64,000 nt of DNA from Triticum aestivum (Eukaryota; Streptophyta; Magnoliopsida; Poales; Poaceae). Of this stretch, positions 22,927 through 34,536 are shown piece by piece. The notes beneath the pieces are model-generated. The model made no database searches, was not told the origin of the DNA, and worked only from the letters and a program-made list of their open reading frames with translations. The first letter of the stretch is position 1. Each line of letters begins with the position of its first letter. The translations under genes and the position numbers were made by a program. The DNA lies in assembly GCF_018294505.1 (NCBI RefSeq), contig NC_057813.1, positions 315,831,077 through 315,895,076 on the forward strand. The letters run 5' to 3'.

Positions 22927-23362
22927 CTCCTCGCCAATTGCCTTCCTCTTCTCTGCGGCAGACCGACGGTATGCTCTTTAACGGGTTTTGCTTTTGGGTC
23001 GACTCGCAAACGGTGCTCAGCCAGTTCCCTGGGCACACCCGGCATGTCAGATGGTTTCCATGCGAAGATGTCCCCATTCTCATGGAGGAACTAGTTGAGC
23101 GCTTCTTCCTATTTGTCGTCGAGTGTTGTTGAGATATGAGTCGGAGCAGCATTGGGATCGGTCAGGTGAATGTGAACCGGTTTTGTTTCACCAAATGACT
23201 GAAATGCAGACTCTGAAGCAAGTCTCTTGGCACGCAACAAATCACTCGAATCTGCATTCTTTTGGAATTCTTGCATTTCTACTGCCGCCATCTATTCGTC
23301 GGCGATATTTGAGCCCTTCTGAAGGCAATCTTCTGCTCTCTGCCAATTTCTAGTGACTGTGA
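22927..23362 (-). pseudogene. Protease to reverse transcriptase linker, element 3
   Basis: Fragments in more than one frame read as Retand linker sequence, including DMPGVPRELAEH and HLRVDPKAKPVK-type blocks that precede the RT fingers. No frame spans the stretch. Confidence 0.6.
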
Positions 23363-24091
23363 TCACGTCATTGGGCCAGGCATCTTCAACTTGAGGTACA
23401 CGTAACACGGTCGAGCCATGAAACGAGCATAAGCAAGTCTGCCTAGAATGTCATGATAGGAACTGTCAAAATCCACCACCTCAAACGTCAAGTTTTCCTT
23501 GCGGTAATTCTTTGAATAACCGAAAACCACATCAAGAGTGATCTGACCGAGTGAGTCAGCTTTCTTTCCTGGGATGACACCATGGGATCTCATGTTGCTC
23601 TCACTGAGCTTGGACATCGGAATGCCCATCCCTCGGAGGGCCTCAGCATAGAATATATTCAAACCACTGCCCCCGTCCATCAAAACCTTGGTCAGTCGAG
23701 TGCCACCAATGAATGGGTCGACTACCAACGCTTGCCACCCAGGGTTAGCAATGTGTGCTAGGTGGTCGGACTGGTCGAATGTAATAGGGGTTTTTGACCA
23801 CTTCAAATATCTCATCATTGCCGGAGCAACCATGTTTACTTCTCTGTTAATAACTTTCAATCGACTTTTGCTCTCGAGGTCAGCAAAAATCACCAAAGTG
23901 GCATTAACATTGGGGTAACCATCGTCTTCCTCTTTGTCCTCCTCCTTATCAGACTCCTTGTCCTTTTCACTGGGCTGGTTCTCTCGGAAACTCTGAATCA
24001 GGAGTCGACACTGTCGAGTGGTATGCTTGGGAAGAAACAAATTTCCCTCTTCATCCTTTTTGGTGTATATATGACACGATAAATAAAGCAC
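23363..24091 (-). pseudogene. gag C-terminus and aspartic protease, element 3
   Basis: A frame of 242 codons has an acidic linker (SDKEEDKEEDDGYP), then PITFDQSDH, the protease active site KVLMDGGSGLNIFY and the second protease block FDSSYHDILGR. DGGS in place of DTGS is normal for this lineage. The piece is open, but its neighbours are out of frame. Confidence 0.83.
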
Positions 24092-24164
24092 ATCATTTCC
24101 CCTAGATCTTTCACTTTTTTAGGGGTCCAAGGCCCTTTAGGCTTCCCCTTGAACTTCCCTTGAT

Positions 24165-24602
24165 TCAAAACTGTTGCCTCAACGGGACCTGCAGCCTCAG
24201 CTTTTCGTTTCTGCTTCCAACTGGAGTTTCCTCCTCGGTGTCCTGGGCGACTGCCTTATTTTCCCCGCTCCGGAGTCGGTCCTCCTCTTCGCCATTAGCG
24301 TGTCGAGTGGCAATCTCCATCATCCGAGTCAGAGACATGTCTCCGGCCCGACCGAACTTCAGATTGAGCTCTCTATAGCGAACGCCTTCTTTAAAGGCAC
24401 AAACTGCTTGGTGCTCCAACACATTCTCCACTGTGTGATGAAGGGTTGTCCACCTCTGGATATAGTCTCTCAGAGTCTCATTCTGTTTCTGCACACAATG
24501 CCGCAATTCTGTCAAACCAGCAGGTCGCTTGCAGGTGCCCTCAAATGTTTTGGTAAACACTCGAGCCAATTCTTCCCAATTGAAAATGCTCCCATGCGCC
24601 AA
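24165..24602 (-). pseudogene. gag capsid, downstream half, element 3
   Basis: This is the retrotransposon gag core: FNWEELARVFTKTFEGTC, QKQNETLRDYIQRWTTL and KFGRAGDMSLTRMMEIA. The upstream half lies at 34537 and beyond, because element 4 is inserted exactly here with the duplication ccaac. The capsid would package element RNA. Confidence 0.87.
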
Positions 24603-25420
24603 CTGTAGGACCTTGAAGTATGTCTAGAGGGGGGTGATTAGACTACTTGACCAAATAAAAACTTAACCTTTTCCCAATTTTAGAGTTTGGCAGATTTTAG
24701 CTATCTTAGGACAAGTCAAGCCATCATCACACAATTCAAGCAAGCATGCAAAGAGTATATAGGCAGCGGAAATTAAAGCATGCAACTTGCAAGAAAGTAA
24801 AGGGAAGGGTTTGGAGGATTCAAACGTAGTTGGAGACACGGATGTTTTTGGCGTGGTTCCGATAGGTGGTGCTATCGTACATCCACGTTGATTGAGACTT
24901 CAACCCATGAAGGGTAACGGTTGCGCGAGTCCACGGAGGGCTCCACCCAAGAAGGGTCCACAGAGAAGCAACCTTGTCTATCCCACCATGGCCGTCTCCC
25001 ACGAAGGACTTGCCTCACTAGCGGTAGATCTTCACGAAGTAGGCGATCTCCTTGCCCTTACAAACTCCTTGGTTCAACTCCACAATCTTGTCGGAGGCTC
25101 CCAAGTGACACCTAGCCAATCTAGGAGACACCACTCTCCAAGAAGTAACAAATGGTGCGTTGATGATGAACTCCTTGCTCTTGTGCTTCAAATGATAGTC
25201 TCCCCAACACTCAACTCTCTCTCATAGGATTTGGATCTAATGGAAAGAAGATTTGAGTGGAAAGCAACTTGGGGAAGGCTAGAGATCAAGATTCATATGG
25301 TAGGAATGGAATATCTTGGCCTCAACACATGAGTAGGTGGTTCTTTCTCAGAAATGGTAAGTTGAAAGTGTAGGTTTAGTATGATGGCTCTCTCCATGAA
25401 TGAAGAGGAGGTGGAGGGGT

Positions 25421-25430
25421 GTATATAGCC
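25421..25430 (-). promoter_or_regulatory. TATA box in the 3' LTR of element 4
   Basis: Minus-strand GGCTATATAC. The equivalent in the other LTR is at 33667-33677. Confidence 0.65.
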
Positions 25431-25469
25431 TCCACACGAAATCTAACCGTTACACACAATTTACCAAAG

Positions 25470-25910
25470 TCGGTGGGACCGATTCAACAGACTCGGTCGG
25501 ACCGATTTAGTAAACCTAGTGACCATTAGTGATTTTCGGTGGGACTGACATGCAACTCGGTAGGACCAATTCGGTTAGGGTTAGGGCATAACATAATCTC
25601 GGTAAGACCGATTACACAAAATCGGTGAGACCGATTTTGGTAATAAGCTTTCCAGAGAGTTTGTTAGGTAAACTCGGTGGGACCGATTTGCTCTTTTCGG
25701 TGAGACCGAAATGTTACAAAAGGGAAATAGAGAGTTTACATTGTAATCTCGGTGGGACCGAAACATTACGAAGGGAAAGAGAGAGATTACAATCCCATCT
25801 TGGTGAGACCGAGATCCCTATCGGTAGAACCGATTTGCCTAGGGTTTGTGGCAGTGGCTATGACATTCAAACTCGGTGGCGCCGGATAGGAAGAATCGGT
25901 GTGACCGATT
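25470..25910. repeat. Palindrome array TCGGT-N3-ACCGA, 3' LTR of element 4
   Basis: About a dozen copies of a 13-base palindrome with five-base arms occur, for example near 25470, 25491, 25596, 25622, 25673, 25749, 25819 and 25896; some carry one mismatch. Spacing is 20-50 bases and irregular, so this is not a simple tandem repeat. Confidence 0.85.
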
Positions 25911-26267
25911 TTGGCTTTGGGTTTAGGTCATTTGTGGATGTGAGAAAGTAGCTGAGGGTTTTGGAGCATATCACTAAGCTCATGAAGCAAGAGGCTCATT
26001 AAGCAACACCTCATCCCTCCTTGATAGTATTGGCTTTTCCTATAGACTCAATGCGATCTTGGATCACTAAAATATAAAATGAAGAGTCTTGAGCTAATGA
26101 GCTTGAGCCAATCCTTTGTCCTTAGTATTTTGAGGGATCCACTTTCATCATCCATGCCATGCCATTTATTGAGCTTTCCTGAAATAATAGTCTTGGAATA
26201 GCATTAGCTCAATGAGCTATATGTTGTTATGAATTACCAAAACCACTTAGGGATAGTTGCACTTTCA

Positions 26268-26281
26268 ATGTCCCCCTTTTT
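26268..26281 (-). other. Polypurine tract of element 4
   Basis: Minus-strand AAAAAGGGGGACAT directly precedes the LTR start TGAAAGTGC. Confidence 0.8.
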
Positions 26282-26787
26282 GGTAATTGATGACAACATA
26301 TAGATCAAAGATTCGACAAATGATAATAAGATTTAAAAACATCGTCGCTTTGAGAAGTATGTGATAAGCAAGAGCTCCCCCTAAATTTGTGCATAGTTTA
26401 AGATTTGCTTTGGACTGCAAATGCACAAGGAATTAGGCTCATGGGTTACTCTTCCATGTGACATACATCTTGGTGGAGCGCTCAAAATGATAAAGATTGA
26501 ATACATGCACTCATCACCAAGCAAAGTGAATGATCACATAGGATAGATAGGATAATATCATCGAACATGCATAAGTGTAGCTTATGATCAAACACATGAT
26601 CATCAATGTCTCACAGGAATAGCATAGTATCTCAAGCAATCAAAAGCAAACAAGTTTAAAACACCAAATCAAGAGAGAACAAAAGCAACACACTCTCTCT
26701 CGAAGCCTATGATCTATACATTTTTCTCCCCCTTTGGCAACAAGTTACCAAAAAGTTCATAGAAAATGCATAGTGCTAGATCGACTC
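26282..26787. other. 3' untranslated part of element 4
   Basis: About 500 bases lie between the second gene and the polypurine tract. I see no open frame and no repeat here. Confidence 0.5.
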
Positions 26788-28833
26788 TCAAGCTTGATCT
26801 TCAGTTGGTGGTGTAGAGATGGCTCCTTGGACGAAGGCTTCAGTTGATGTACAGGGAGCTGGAGGAGTTGGTGCTGGAGCTGGTTGCACTGGAGCTGTAG
26901 GAGCTGTGGCTGGTGCAGATGATGTTGCTCTAGTGTCTGTCACTAGCACTGCAGCTGACCTCTGAGCTCTAGGCACTTTGGCAAATACATTAGTGGTAGT
27001 CTTGCCCTTCCTCTCCTGCATGTCATCCTGCAGCTGCTCCACAACTGACTGAATCTCAGTTACCTTGACATCAAGATCATAGAATTTTTGTTCCATGATT
27101 CTTTCCAAGCTTTCCTGATTCTAAATTAAGGTGGCCAACCCCTTCTCAATCCTCAGTGTTGATGCTATCAAGTAACCAAGCTCCTCCTGCTTGTTCTTCA
27201 AGAAATACTCAGATGCCTCTTCTTGAGTTGGCATCTTGGCAGCCTTCTCCTTCCTTGCCTTCTCCTTCTTCTCTTGAGCTTGAACTGATGATGGTTCATC
27301 CTCATTCATGACAACCTCATTATCCTCAAAGTCTGGATAGAGAGGAAAATGTTCCCTATCCAATAGATATTTTCCTGTGCCCATCTTTGAGTTAATCAAC
27401 TCCTGAATCTGAGGGGCATATCCACAACTCCTCTTATGATCTGCTGCAGTCCTCTTAATTGTTTCTACTATAAGGCTCATGACCTTGAATTTCTGAGGCA
27501 CATCAAACAAATGCAACATGTTGATTGCATGCCCTCTGATCATGTTGTGGTCACCAGACTTAGGAAATAGAGTGTGCCTTAGGATCCAGTTGATTGTAGG
27601 CAGCCCTGACATAAGAAAGTGGACTGATCCAAAAGAGAAAGTCTCTAGGGCTTTGTCTGGGATTTCCTTGTACATATGTGCCATGGTATTGTGTCCCATT
27701 TTCTTCTTGGCATATACATCCAGGTCATCATCATTTTCCTTTGGGGCATTTATCAGTTTTGCCCACTCCTCAACAGTTGACTGGTACCTTGTACCTTCAG
27801 ACATCCAAACTATCCTTCCATCTGGATAGAAGTGTGCTGTGGAGTAGAATTGCATAATGAGTTCATCATTCCAGTTGGTGAGCTTCTGCCCAACAAAATC
27901 TGCAACTCCACAAGCAACAAAACTGTCTTGAACTCCTGGATAGTGTTCTTCATTTTCCTTCATGTAGGTCCAGTTGACCCACCTCATATCACACACAATG
28001 GGCTTTTTTTCCAACAGGATTGTCTCATAGAAGTCCTGTTGTTCCTTTGTATGGAACCTGTAATCAACAGCAGTTCTTCTCCTTGTGGCATATGGATCTG
28101 CCATCCTCCATAGCCTCAACCCTGAATCTTTTCTGATGTTCATGTCTTCAGCTACAGGATGGGCATCATTATGGTCTAGTATCTTGGGCTTGAGCTTCCT
28201 CAGAACTTGTCCTTCTTCATCTTCCTCCTCAGCAACCTCAGGCACTGGGGCCTTGTTCTTCTCAGCAGCTGGAATACTCCTGATATTCCTCTTTGGTGCA
28301 GACTTGGCCTTGGGGGCAGCTTTGGGTGCTTCCTTGGGCTTAGATGTTGCAGCCCCTGATCTAATAGCATCTCCCATAAGCTTTGGTGCCTTTGGTGCTG
28401 GTGCAGCAAGCTCTTCTTCTTCCATCATGGAAGGTTGCCCAACTACTCTGGCCATGGTCTTCTTGACCCTTTCCTTCCTTTTCTTTCCTTCAGCAGTTGG
28501 CTCTTCAGGCATCTCAGGCAGTTGAGTTGATGCTCTGGCTTTGGACATTGGTTGTCTCCCTGCAGGCCTTTTGATCTTCATGCCTGGCTTTACTGCAGTT
28601 GAACTAAACACCTTCTTGTGCACTTACTTATTGGAAGTAGCTTCATCCTCTTCAGCTCTATAATCCTCATCTTCAGAGTCTTAAGTTTTCTTCTTCCTTT
28701 GCCTGGTAGCAGCCTTAGGCAGGTTGCTAGGAGTGCTCCTACTGCCTTCATCTGAAGTGCTGGAGGGACTAGTGCCCTCACTCATTTGCATCTGCCCTTC
28801 TGACCTGTTCTGACTGTCACTCTGGTTTGACAT
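26788..28833 (-). pseudogene. Second gene of element 4 (682 codons, three stops)
   Basis: Read from ATG 28833 one frame runs to the TGA at 26788, broken only by two TAA codons before 28620 and a TAG at 27120-27118. The N-terminus is rich in serine, then a lysine/alanine/proline-rich basic stretch. A globular part (near residues 220-480) includes YRFHTKEQQDFYE, ITNW-like NWNDELIMQFYSTAHF and GRIVWMSEGTRYQ. A lysine/glutamate helix and a proline/alanine tail ending TEDQA follow. The core resembles the family annotated as putative plant transposon protein (Transposase_32-like); no catalytic role is established. The stops at CAA-like positions suggest single-base decay. In SIRE elements an env-like gene can follow pol; this may occupy that slot. 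Confidence 0.7.
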
Positions 28834-28857
28834 GCTGCAAACTTTGACTGCTGACCC

Positions 28858-29366
28858 TGTGAAGAGTTATAGATGAGATGGAGTGGATGAGCATCACAAA
28901 ATGCAGAGATTTTTGCAAAAGAATGATTCAAAAATTCAGTTTTAGTTTTCCACAGAAAGCATTTCGGATCAACCGATTTTCAAACTCGGTGATACCGAAG
29001 CAGTTTTGGAACCTAAACTGATGAACTCGGTTGGACCGAGTCACAGTTCGGTGGCACCGAGACTGCTGGGGTTTCACAAAGTTCTAAAATCGGTCGCACC
29101 GATTAGCAATTCTCGGTCAGACCAAGAGTTACTAGTGCAATGGCATAAGCCAAATCGATGGGACCGAGTTTTCCAACTCGGTGGGTCCAAGATGGTTTCG
29201 GCGGAAACCTAACCCTAAATATTCAAATCTCATCTAATTTACGGATTGCATTGACTGGATCGGAGTGTTTCAATCATGGCAAGAATCAATAAGAACACAA
29301 TGTGCTAGGAATCGGACGAGGATAGCACAGTGATCGAGTCCATACCCTAGCTTGGCGATGAACTCA
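28858..29366 (-). other. Possible leader intron of the second gene, element 4
   Basis: A donor-like GTGAGT near 29366 follows a GC-rich leader. An acceptor-like CTCTTCACAG (ending near 28858) lies 25 bases before the ATG. The stretch contains seven more palindromes of the TCGGT-N3-ACCGA type (28984-29190). Splicing is inferred, not shown. Confidence 0.4.
28984..29190. repeat. Internal palindrome group A, element 4
   Basis: Seven copies of TCGGT-N3-ACCGA or one-mismatch variants occur, near 28984, 29027, 29047, 29089, 29114, 29153 and 29176. Confidence 0.8.
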
Positions 29367-29523
29367 CTACGGTGGCAACGGCGGGGTTGAATTCCGTTGA
29401 CGGCGGCGGAGACCAGCGATAGGGGGCGGCTGGCGATGAGGAGACGATCCGGAGACCTTGGATGCAGAGCGAGCTATTGCGCGGGCGAAGGGGTTCGGAG
29501 AAATTTCCAAATTTTGCCCGTGA

Positions 29524-29533
29524 CTATATATAG
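29524..29533 (-). promoter_or_regulatory. Internal TATA box before the second gene of element 4
   Basis: Minus-strand CTATATATAG, preceded by GGG. Downstream (29510 to 29370) is a GC-rich leader of the kind seen in plant gene 5' ends. Upstream, starting ten bases away, is a palindrome array. Together they suggest an autonomous promoter for the second gene. Confidence 0.6.
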
Positions 29534-29542
29534 CCCGACCCT

Positions 29543-29712
29543 GTCGGTGTGACCGAGTGGAACAACTCGGTGGCACCGAGATGCATGACTGTGTTCAGTT
29601 ACAGCAACTCGGTGTGACCGAAAAGTTCAGATCGGTTGCACCGAGATTGAAAACCTAGATCGACTTAGTGATCTCGGTAGGACCGAAATGGAGGAACCGG
29701 TCAGACCGAGAA
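29543..29712. repeat. Internal palindrome group B, upstream of the internal TATA box
   Basis: Six copies of TCGGT-N3-ACCGA or close variants occur, at about 29543, 29567, 29610, 29633, 29673 and 29698. They lie 10 to 190 bases upstream of the TATA box on the minus strand. Confidence 0.82.
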
Positions 29713-30614
29713 TCGCAAAGAAGTTTTGGAAGTTTAAGTCTATGACGAATCGGGGACTCCGAGTGCTCCTCACACAGAGTAGTTCGAATCTGACTTGATC
29801 AAATTTTGTGATGTAGCATGAATAGAGTTTGAGACGAGAAAAGCATAGATAGCTAGAGAAAGTTCTTAGGCATTCTTGTCCATCCACTTGGCCAAAAGAA
29901 GGAAGAACCAAACAATCAAAACAACAAGTGGATGTCCTCGAATGAGTAAAATATGCACCAACATGCTCACATAATAAGATGGCAAATGAAATATGTGGCA
30001 AAGCATGCACAACCAATTCTAGCATCTATCAAACAATTTGCGATGACTAGGTCATCTTTATATGAGTATATTGACTTAGGAGTCAAATGATAAACATTTG
30101 ATCATAGGTCATACTCATCGTTTAAGCCCAAGTGGGGTTACCAATTTTACACAATGCATTGATGTGTTCACACCATTAGAGTTGCTTTGACTCAAGTCTT
30201 AGAGTTAAGCTCCCCCTAGATGTGAGATCCCCTTTTAGAGGGATGAACTAACCTTGGGTTTTGTCGATGATGACTTCATGTAGGTGTTGAAGATGTGGAT
30301 GCTCAATGTTGATGTAGATCATTTCGAGCAATCCATTGGAGTGAGTTGCACTTTCAACATACCTACATGGGTTAGTCCCACAAAGAACAAACAAGAATAT
30401 CCATAAACATAGAGTGATGCACACACAAGATGATGTCCATGAAAACATTAAGTTACCTTGTTCCTTGCCTTACCAACATGAGGGTTTGTGACTCCTTGAA
30501 CTAGTGCAAGATGTGGAACTTGATTGCACTTGTCCTTGCCATTATAATATGAATGAAGAATGTTGGAGGAGTCACCCTCAAGAACTCTCTAGTTCTTCTT
30601 CTTCGGGATCCACA
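29713..30614 (-). other. gag to second-gene spacer, element 4
   Basis: The part next to gag reads in a shifted frame as the gag C-terminal tail (ending KMMWIPKKKN in another frame) and following sequence. The rest is A/T-rich with no frame. This is where protease and pol would be expected; none of their motifs is present. Confidence 0.6.
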
Positions 30615-32765
30615 TCATCTTGATGGGAATCCTTGGAGTTGTAGTTGTACTTGATGAAGTAGAACTTGACGTAGTCTTGGGAATCCACTTGACCGAGGCC
30701 TTGGGTGCTTGTTCAAATGCATCAATCTCTTCTTGAAGCTTGTCCTTGCCTTTATGGTCTTGTGGTGGAAGATCATTTGAGCTTGTGATCCCTTGAAGGA
30801 AGTAGGATCATACTTCTCTTGTTGAGGAACAAACTTCGTCTTGGGGTATTGATCTTCTTCCCACGCAACTCCATTGGCATTGAACTTTCGTTCAAAACCA
30901 ACACCTTGATTCTTCCGATGTCTTCCTTGCTTGCGTACAATTTCCTCGAATTGCTTACTCCCGACAAGGCTCTTGTAAACACCTTTCTCTATAATTCCCT
31001 TCAATAAGCTATTTTCTTGCTCAAGTGTAACTTGGCTAAGAGAATCATTAGTGGAGTCAAGAGAACTACTTGAAGCAACAATATTGCATTTAGCATTATT
31101 ATTGTTACTACTAGAGGAAGTATCTTTCTTGTACTTGTTACTAGACTTGACTTGAGGCATGTAAGTAGATAGGAGTAAACGCTTGGCAATGTAAGAAGAA
31201 CTTTTCTTACGGAGATCATCATTGATTGCTTTTAAGAACTCATGCTCTTGCTCAAGATTGAGCTTTTCAAAGCGTAACTTCTCATGAGCCCTTAAAAGTT
31301 CTCGATGATTTTCGAAGATAGTTTCATGAGCTAGCTTAAGAGTGTTTAGTTCTTTAGTTAGAAGCTCAATCTTCTCCTTATCATTGTCATTCGTTTTATC
31401 TTGATTAGCATGATTAATTGATGTTTGATCATAGTATCCATCACTAGAGTTGTCAACAAGTAAATCATCATCCACAAGCAAGTCATCTTCATCACTACTG
31501 AAATCAACATACTCAGGATGTGTTACCTTTGGACCTTTGGCCATGAAGCATCTTCCAATTCCTTCATTTGGTGAATCAAATATGTCGTAGGAGTTGGTTG
31601 ACACAAGTGCTAGACCGGCAACACCTTCATCTTGAGTATAGTCGGAGTCGGAGTGATAGCTTCTCTCGGAGTGTTTGTCGGAGTCGGAGCGGGAAACCCA
31701 TTCACCAACATGAGCTTGATGTCTTCGTTTTGTGTAGCTCCTTGATGACTTGTCCTTCCTTTCCGAATCTTTGCTTCTCCGTGAGGATCTTCGTTCATAA
31801 CGATCATCTCTACTCCTCATCTCTCTTGGCGGTGATTCTTCTCTTTTGCTTCTTCTTTTTGGGGAATCTTCTCTTCTTTTGTAGGGTGTCATACACTCAT
31901 TGGAATAGTGTCTAGGTCTCCCACAATTGTAGCAATTGCGCTCTCGACTGCAAGATCTTTTGTCATGGTAAGACCTTGACTTGGAGCTTCTTTCTTTGCT
32001 TCTACTCTTGTAGAATTTGTTGAAGTTCTTCACCATTAAGCTCAATTCTTCATTGAAGGTTTGTTTCTCACTTGATGATGCGGGGGCTTCACTTGAGGCT
32101 TTGTAAGCACCACTTGACTTGTTGTGAAGTTCCTCCTTATCCTTGAGTGACATCTCATGAGCAACAATCCTTCCAATGACTTCCATTGGCTTGAGATCTT
32201 TGTAGTTTGGCATCATTTGGATCAATGTGCACACGATATCATACTTTCCATCCAATGCTCTTAGGATCTTATTGATGATGAATCTGTCGGTCATCTCTTC
32301 ACTCCCTAAGCCGGCAATCTCGTTTGTAATAACAGCAAACCTAGAGTACATTTCAGCGACACCTTCACCATCCTTCATTTTGAACTTGTCAAGCTAACTT
32401 TGGAGCACATCCAACTTGGATTCCTTGACGGATTTGGTACATTCGTGCATATCAATCAAAGTGTCCCAAATTTCCTTTGCATTCTCAAGACGGCTGATTT
32501 TGTTGAATTCTTCGGAGCACAAACCGTTGAAGATGATATCACAAGCTTGAGCATTGTATTGCAGCATCTTCAATTCTTCCGCATTAGCTTCACGGTTCGT
32601 CTCTCTCCCATCAAAGAATTCACCTTGCAAGCCAATACAAATAATAGCCCAAACGGCGGGGTTATGTCCGAGAATATGCATTTTCATATTATGCTTCCAA
32701 CTAGCAAAATTAGTACCATCAAAGTAAGGACCTCTAAGGTGATAATTTCCCTCGCTAGATACCAT
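30615..32765 (-). pseudogene. gag polyprotein, element 4 (one stop, one frameshift)
   Basis: The N-terminal piece (32765-32394) opens MVSSEGNYHLRGPYFDGTNF with WKHNMKMHI, as in Copia gag of the UBN2/DUF4219 type. After a TAG (32393-32391) the same frame continues with LDKFKMKDGEGVAEMYSRF, a linker, the CCHC knuckle CYNCGRPRHYSNEC, an arginine/serine-rich domain and a long coiled coil. The unusually long tail after the knuckle is usual for this lineage. A one-base shift near 30785 replaces the last 50 residues. The start is fixed by the ATG that follows the primer site. Confidence 0.85.
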
Positions 32766-32837
32766 ACTCTCCTAGGTTGTCAAACCAAGGCTATGACCAC
32801 CAGAAGCTATGTAAATCAAAGCAAATGGAGACCAAAC
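32766..32837 (-). other. Leader between primer site and gag, element 4
   Basis: A short untranslated leader. Nothing else is recognised. Confidence 0.5.
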
Positions 32838-32850
32838 CTCTGATACCACT
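32838..32850 (-). other. Primer binding site of element 4
   Basis: Minus-strand AGTGGTATCAGAGG directly follows the LTR end CCTACA. It is the plant initiator-methionine tRNA site. Confidence 0.9.
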
Positions 32851-33666
32851 TGTAGGACCTTGAAGTATGTCTAGAGGGGGGTGATTAGACTACTTGACCA
32901 ATTAAAAACTTAACCTTTTCCCAATTTTAGAGTTTGGCAGATTTTAGCTATCTTAGGACAAGTCAAGCAATCATCACACAATTCAAGCAAGCATGCAAAG
33001 AGTATATAGGCAGTGGAAATTAAAGCATGCAACTTGCAAGAAAGTAAAGGGAAGGGTTTTGAGGATTCAAACGCAGTTGGAGACACGGATGTTTTTGGCG
33101 TGGTTCCGATAGGTGGTGCTACCGTACATCCATGTTGATGGAGACTTCAACCCACGAAGGGTAACGGTTGCGCGAGTCCATGGAGGGCTCCACCCAAGAA
33201 GGGTCCATGAAGAAACAACCTTGTCTATCCCACCATGGCCGTCGCCCATGAAGGACTTGCCTCACTAGTGGTAGATCTTCACGAAGTAGGCGATCTCCTT
33301 GCCCTTACAAAATCCTTGGTTCAACTCCACAATCTTGTCGGAGGCTCCCAAGTGACACCTAGCCAATCTAGGAGACACCACTCTCCAAGAAGTAACAAAT
33401 GGTACGTTGATGATGAACTCCTTGCTCTTCTGCTTCAAATGATAGTCTCCCCAACACTCAACTCTCTCTCATAGGATTTGGATCTGGTGGAAAGAAGATT
33501 TGAGTGGAAAGCAACTTGGGGAAGGCTAGAGATCAAGATTCATATGGTAGGAATGGAATATCTTGGCCTCAACACATGAGTAGGTGGTTCTTTCTCAGAA
33601 ATGGTAAGTTGGAAGTGTAGGTTTAGTCTGATGGCTCTCTCCACGAATGAAGAGGAGGTGGAGGGG

Positions 33667-33677
33667 TATATATAGCC
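33667..33677 (-). promoter_or_regulatory. TATA box in the 5' LTR of element 4
   Basis: Minus-strand GGCTATATATA. It is the promoter expected to drive the element's genomic RNA. Confidence 0.7.
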
Positions 33678-33716
33678 TCCACACAAAATCTAACCATTAC
33701 ACATAATTTACCAAAC

Positions 33717-34180
33717 TCGGTGGGACCGATTCAACAGACTCGGTCAGACTAATTTAGAAAACCTGGTGACCGTTAGTGATTTTCGGTGGGACTGACATGC
33801 AAGTCGGTAGGACCGATTCGGTAAGGGTTAGGGCATAATGTAATCTTGGTAAGACAGATTACACAAACTCGGTGATACCGATTTTGGTAATAAGCTTTCC
33901 AGAGAGTTGGTCGGGTAAACTCAATGGGACCGATTTGCTCTTTTTGGTGAGACCGAAATGTTACAAAAGGGAAATAGAGAGTTTACATTGCAATCTCGGT
34001 GGGACCGATCGCTCACTTCGGTTTGACCAAAATGTTACGAAGGGAAATAGAGAGATTACAATCCCGTATCGGTGAGACCGAGATCCCTATCGGTAGAACC
34101 GATTTTCCTAGGGTTTGTGGCAGTGGCTATGACATTCAAACTCGGTGGCGCCGGATAGGAAGAATCGGTGTGACCAATTT
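33717..34180. repeat. Palindrome array TCGGT-N3-ACCGA, 5' LTR of element 4
   Basis: About a dozen copies correspond to those in the 3' LTR, beginning 40 bases upstream of the TATA box. Several have lost one arm base (for example near 33740 and 33922). Confidence 0.85.
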
Positions 34181-34536
34181 TGGCTTTGGGTTTAGGTCAT
34201 TTGTGGATGTGAGGAAGTAGCTGAGGGTTTTGGAGCATATCACTAGGCACATGAAGCAAGAGGCTCATTAAGCAACACATCATCCCTCCTTGATAGTATT
34301 GGCTTTTCCTATAGACTCAATGCAATCTTGGATCACTAAAATATAAAATGAAGAGTCTTGAGCTAATGAGCTTGAGCCAATCCTTTGTCCTTAGTATTTT
34401 GAGGGGTCCACTTTCATCATCCATGCCATGCCATTCATTGAGCTTTCCTAAAATAATAGTCTTGGAATAGCATTAGCTCAATGAGCTATATGTTGTTATG
34501 AATTACCAAAACCACCTAGGGATAGTTGCACTTTCA

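Larger units (their letters stand above)
24604..26267 (-). repeat. 3' LTR of element 4
   Basis: On the minus strand it runs TGAAAGTGC ... GGTCCTACA. It contains a TATA box (25430-25421) with an array of TCGGT-N3-ACCGA palindromes just upstream of it. Open frames inside have no domain. Confidence 0.9.
24604..34536 (-). mobile_element. SIRE/Maximus-type Copia element without pol, element 4
   Basis: The two LTRs (24604-26267 and 32851-34536) are flanked by identical ccaac (24599-24603 and 34537-34541), so the element is complete. On the minus strand it reads 5' LTR, methionine-tRNA primer site, gag, an intergenic stretch with its own TATA box, a second gene, polypurine tract and 3' LTR. Protease, integrase, reverse transcriptase and RNase H are missing, so it depends on a relative. 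The LTRs differ at about 4 % of positions over their first 500 bases (counted by eye). The gag type and LTR ends match the SIRE/Maximus lineage of Copia. Confidence 0.88.
32851..34536 (-). repeat. 5' LTR of element 4
   Basis: It is the same sequence as 24604-26267 with scattered substitutions and small indels. The promoter TATA box is at 33667-33677 and the palindrome array at 33717-34180. Confidence 0.9.

Noticed and set aside
25470..25910. CRISPR-like array
   Set aside because: Cores of 13 bases with irregular 20-50-base spacing in a plant LTR, with no cas genes; these are palindromic motifs, not repeat-spacer units.
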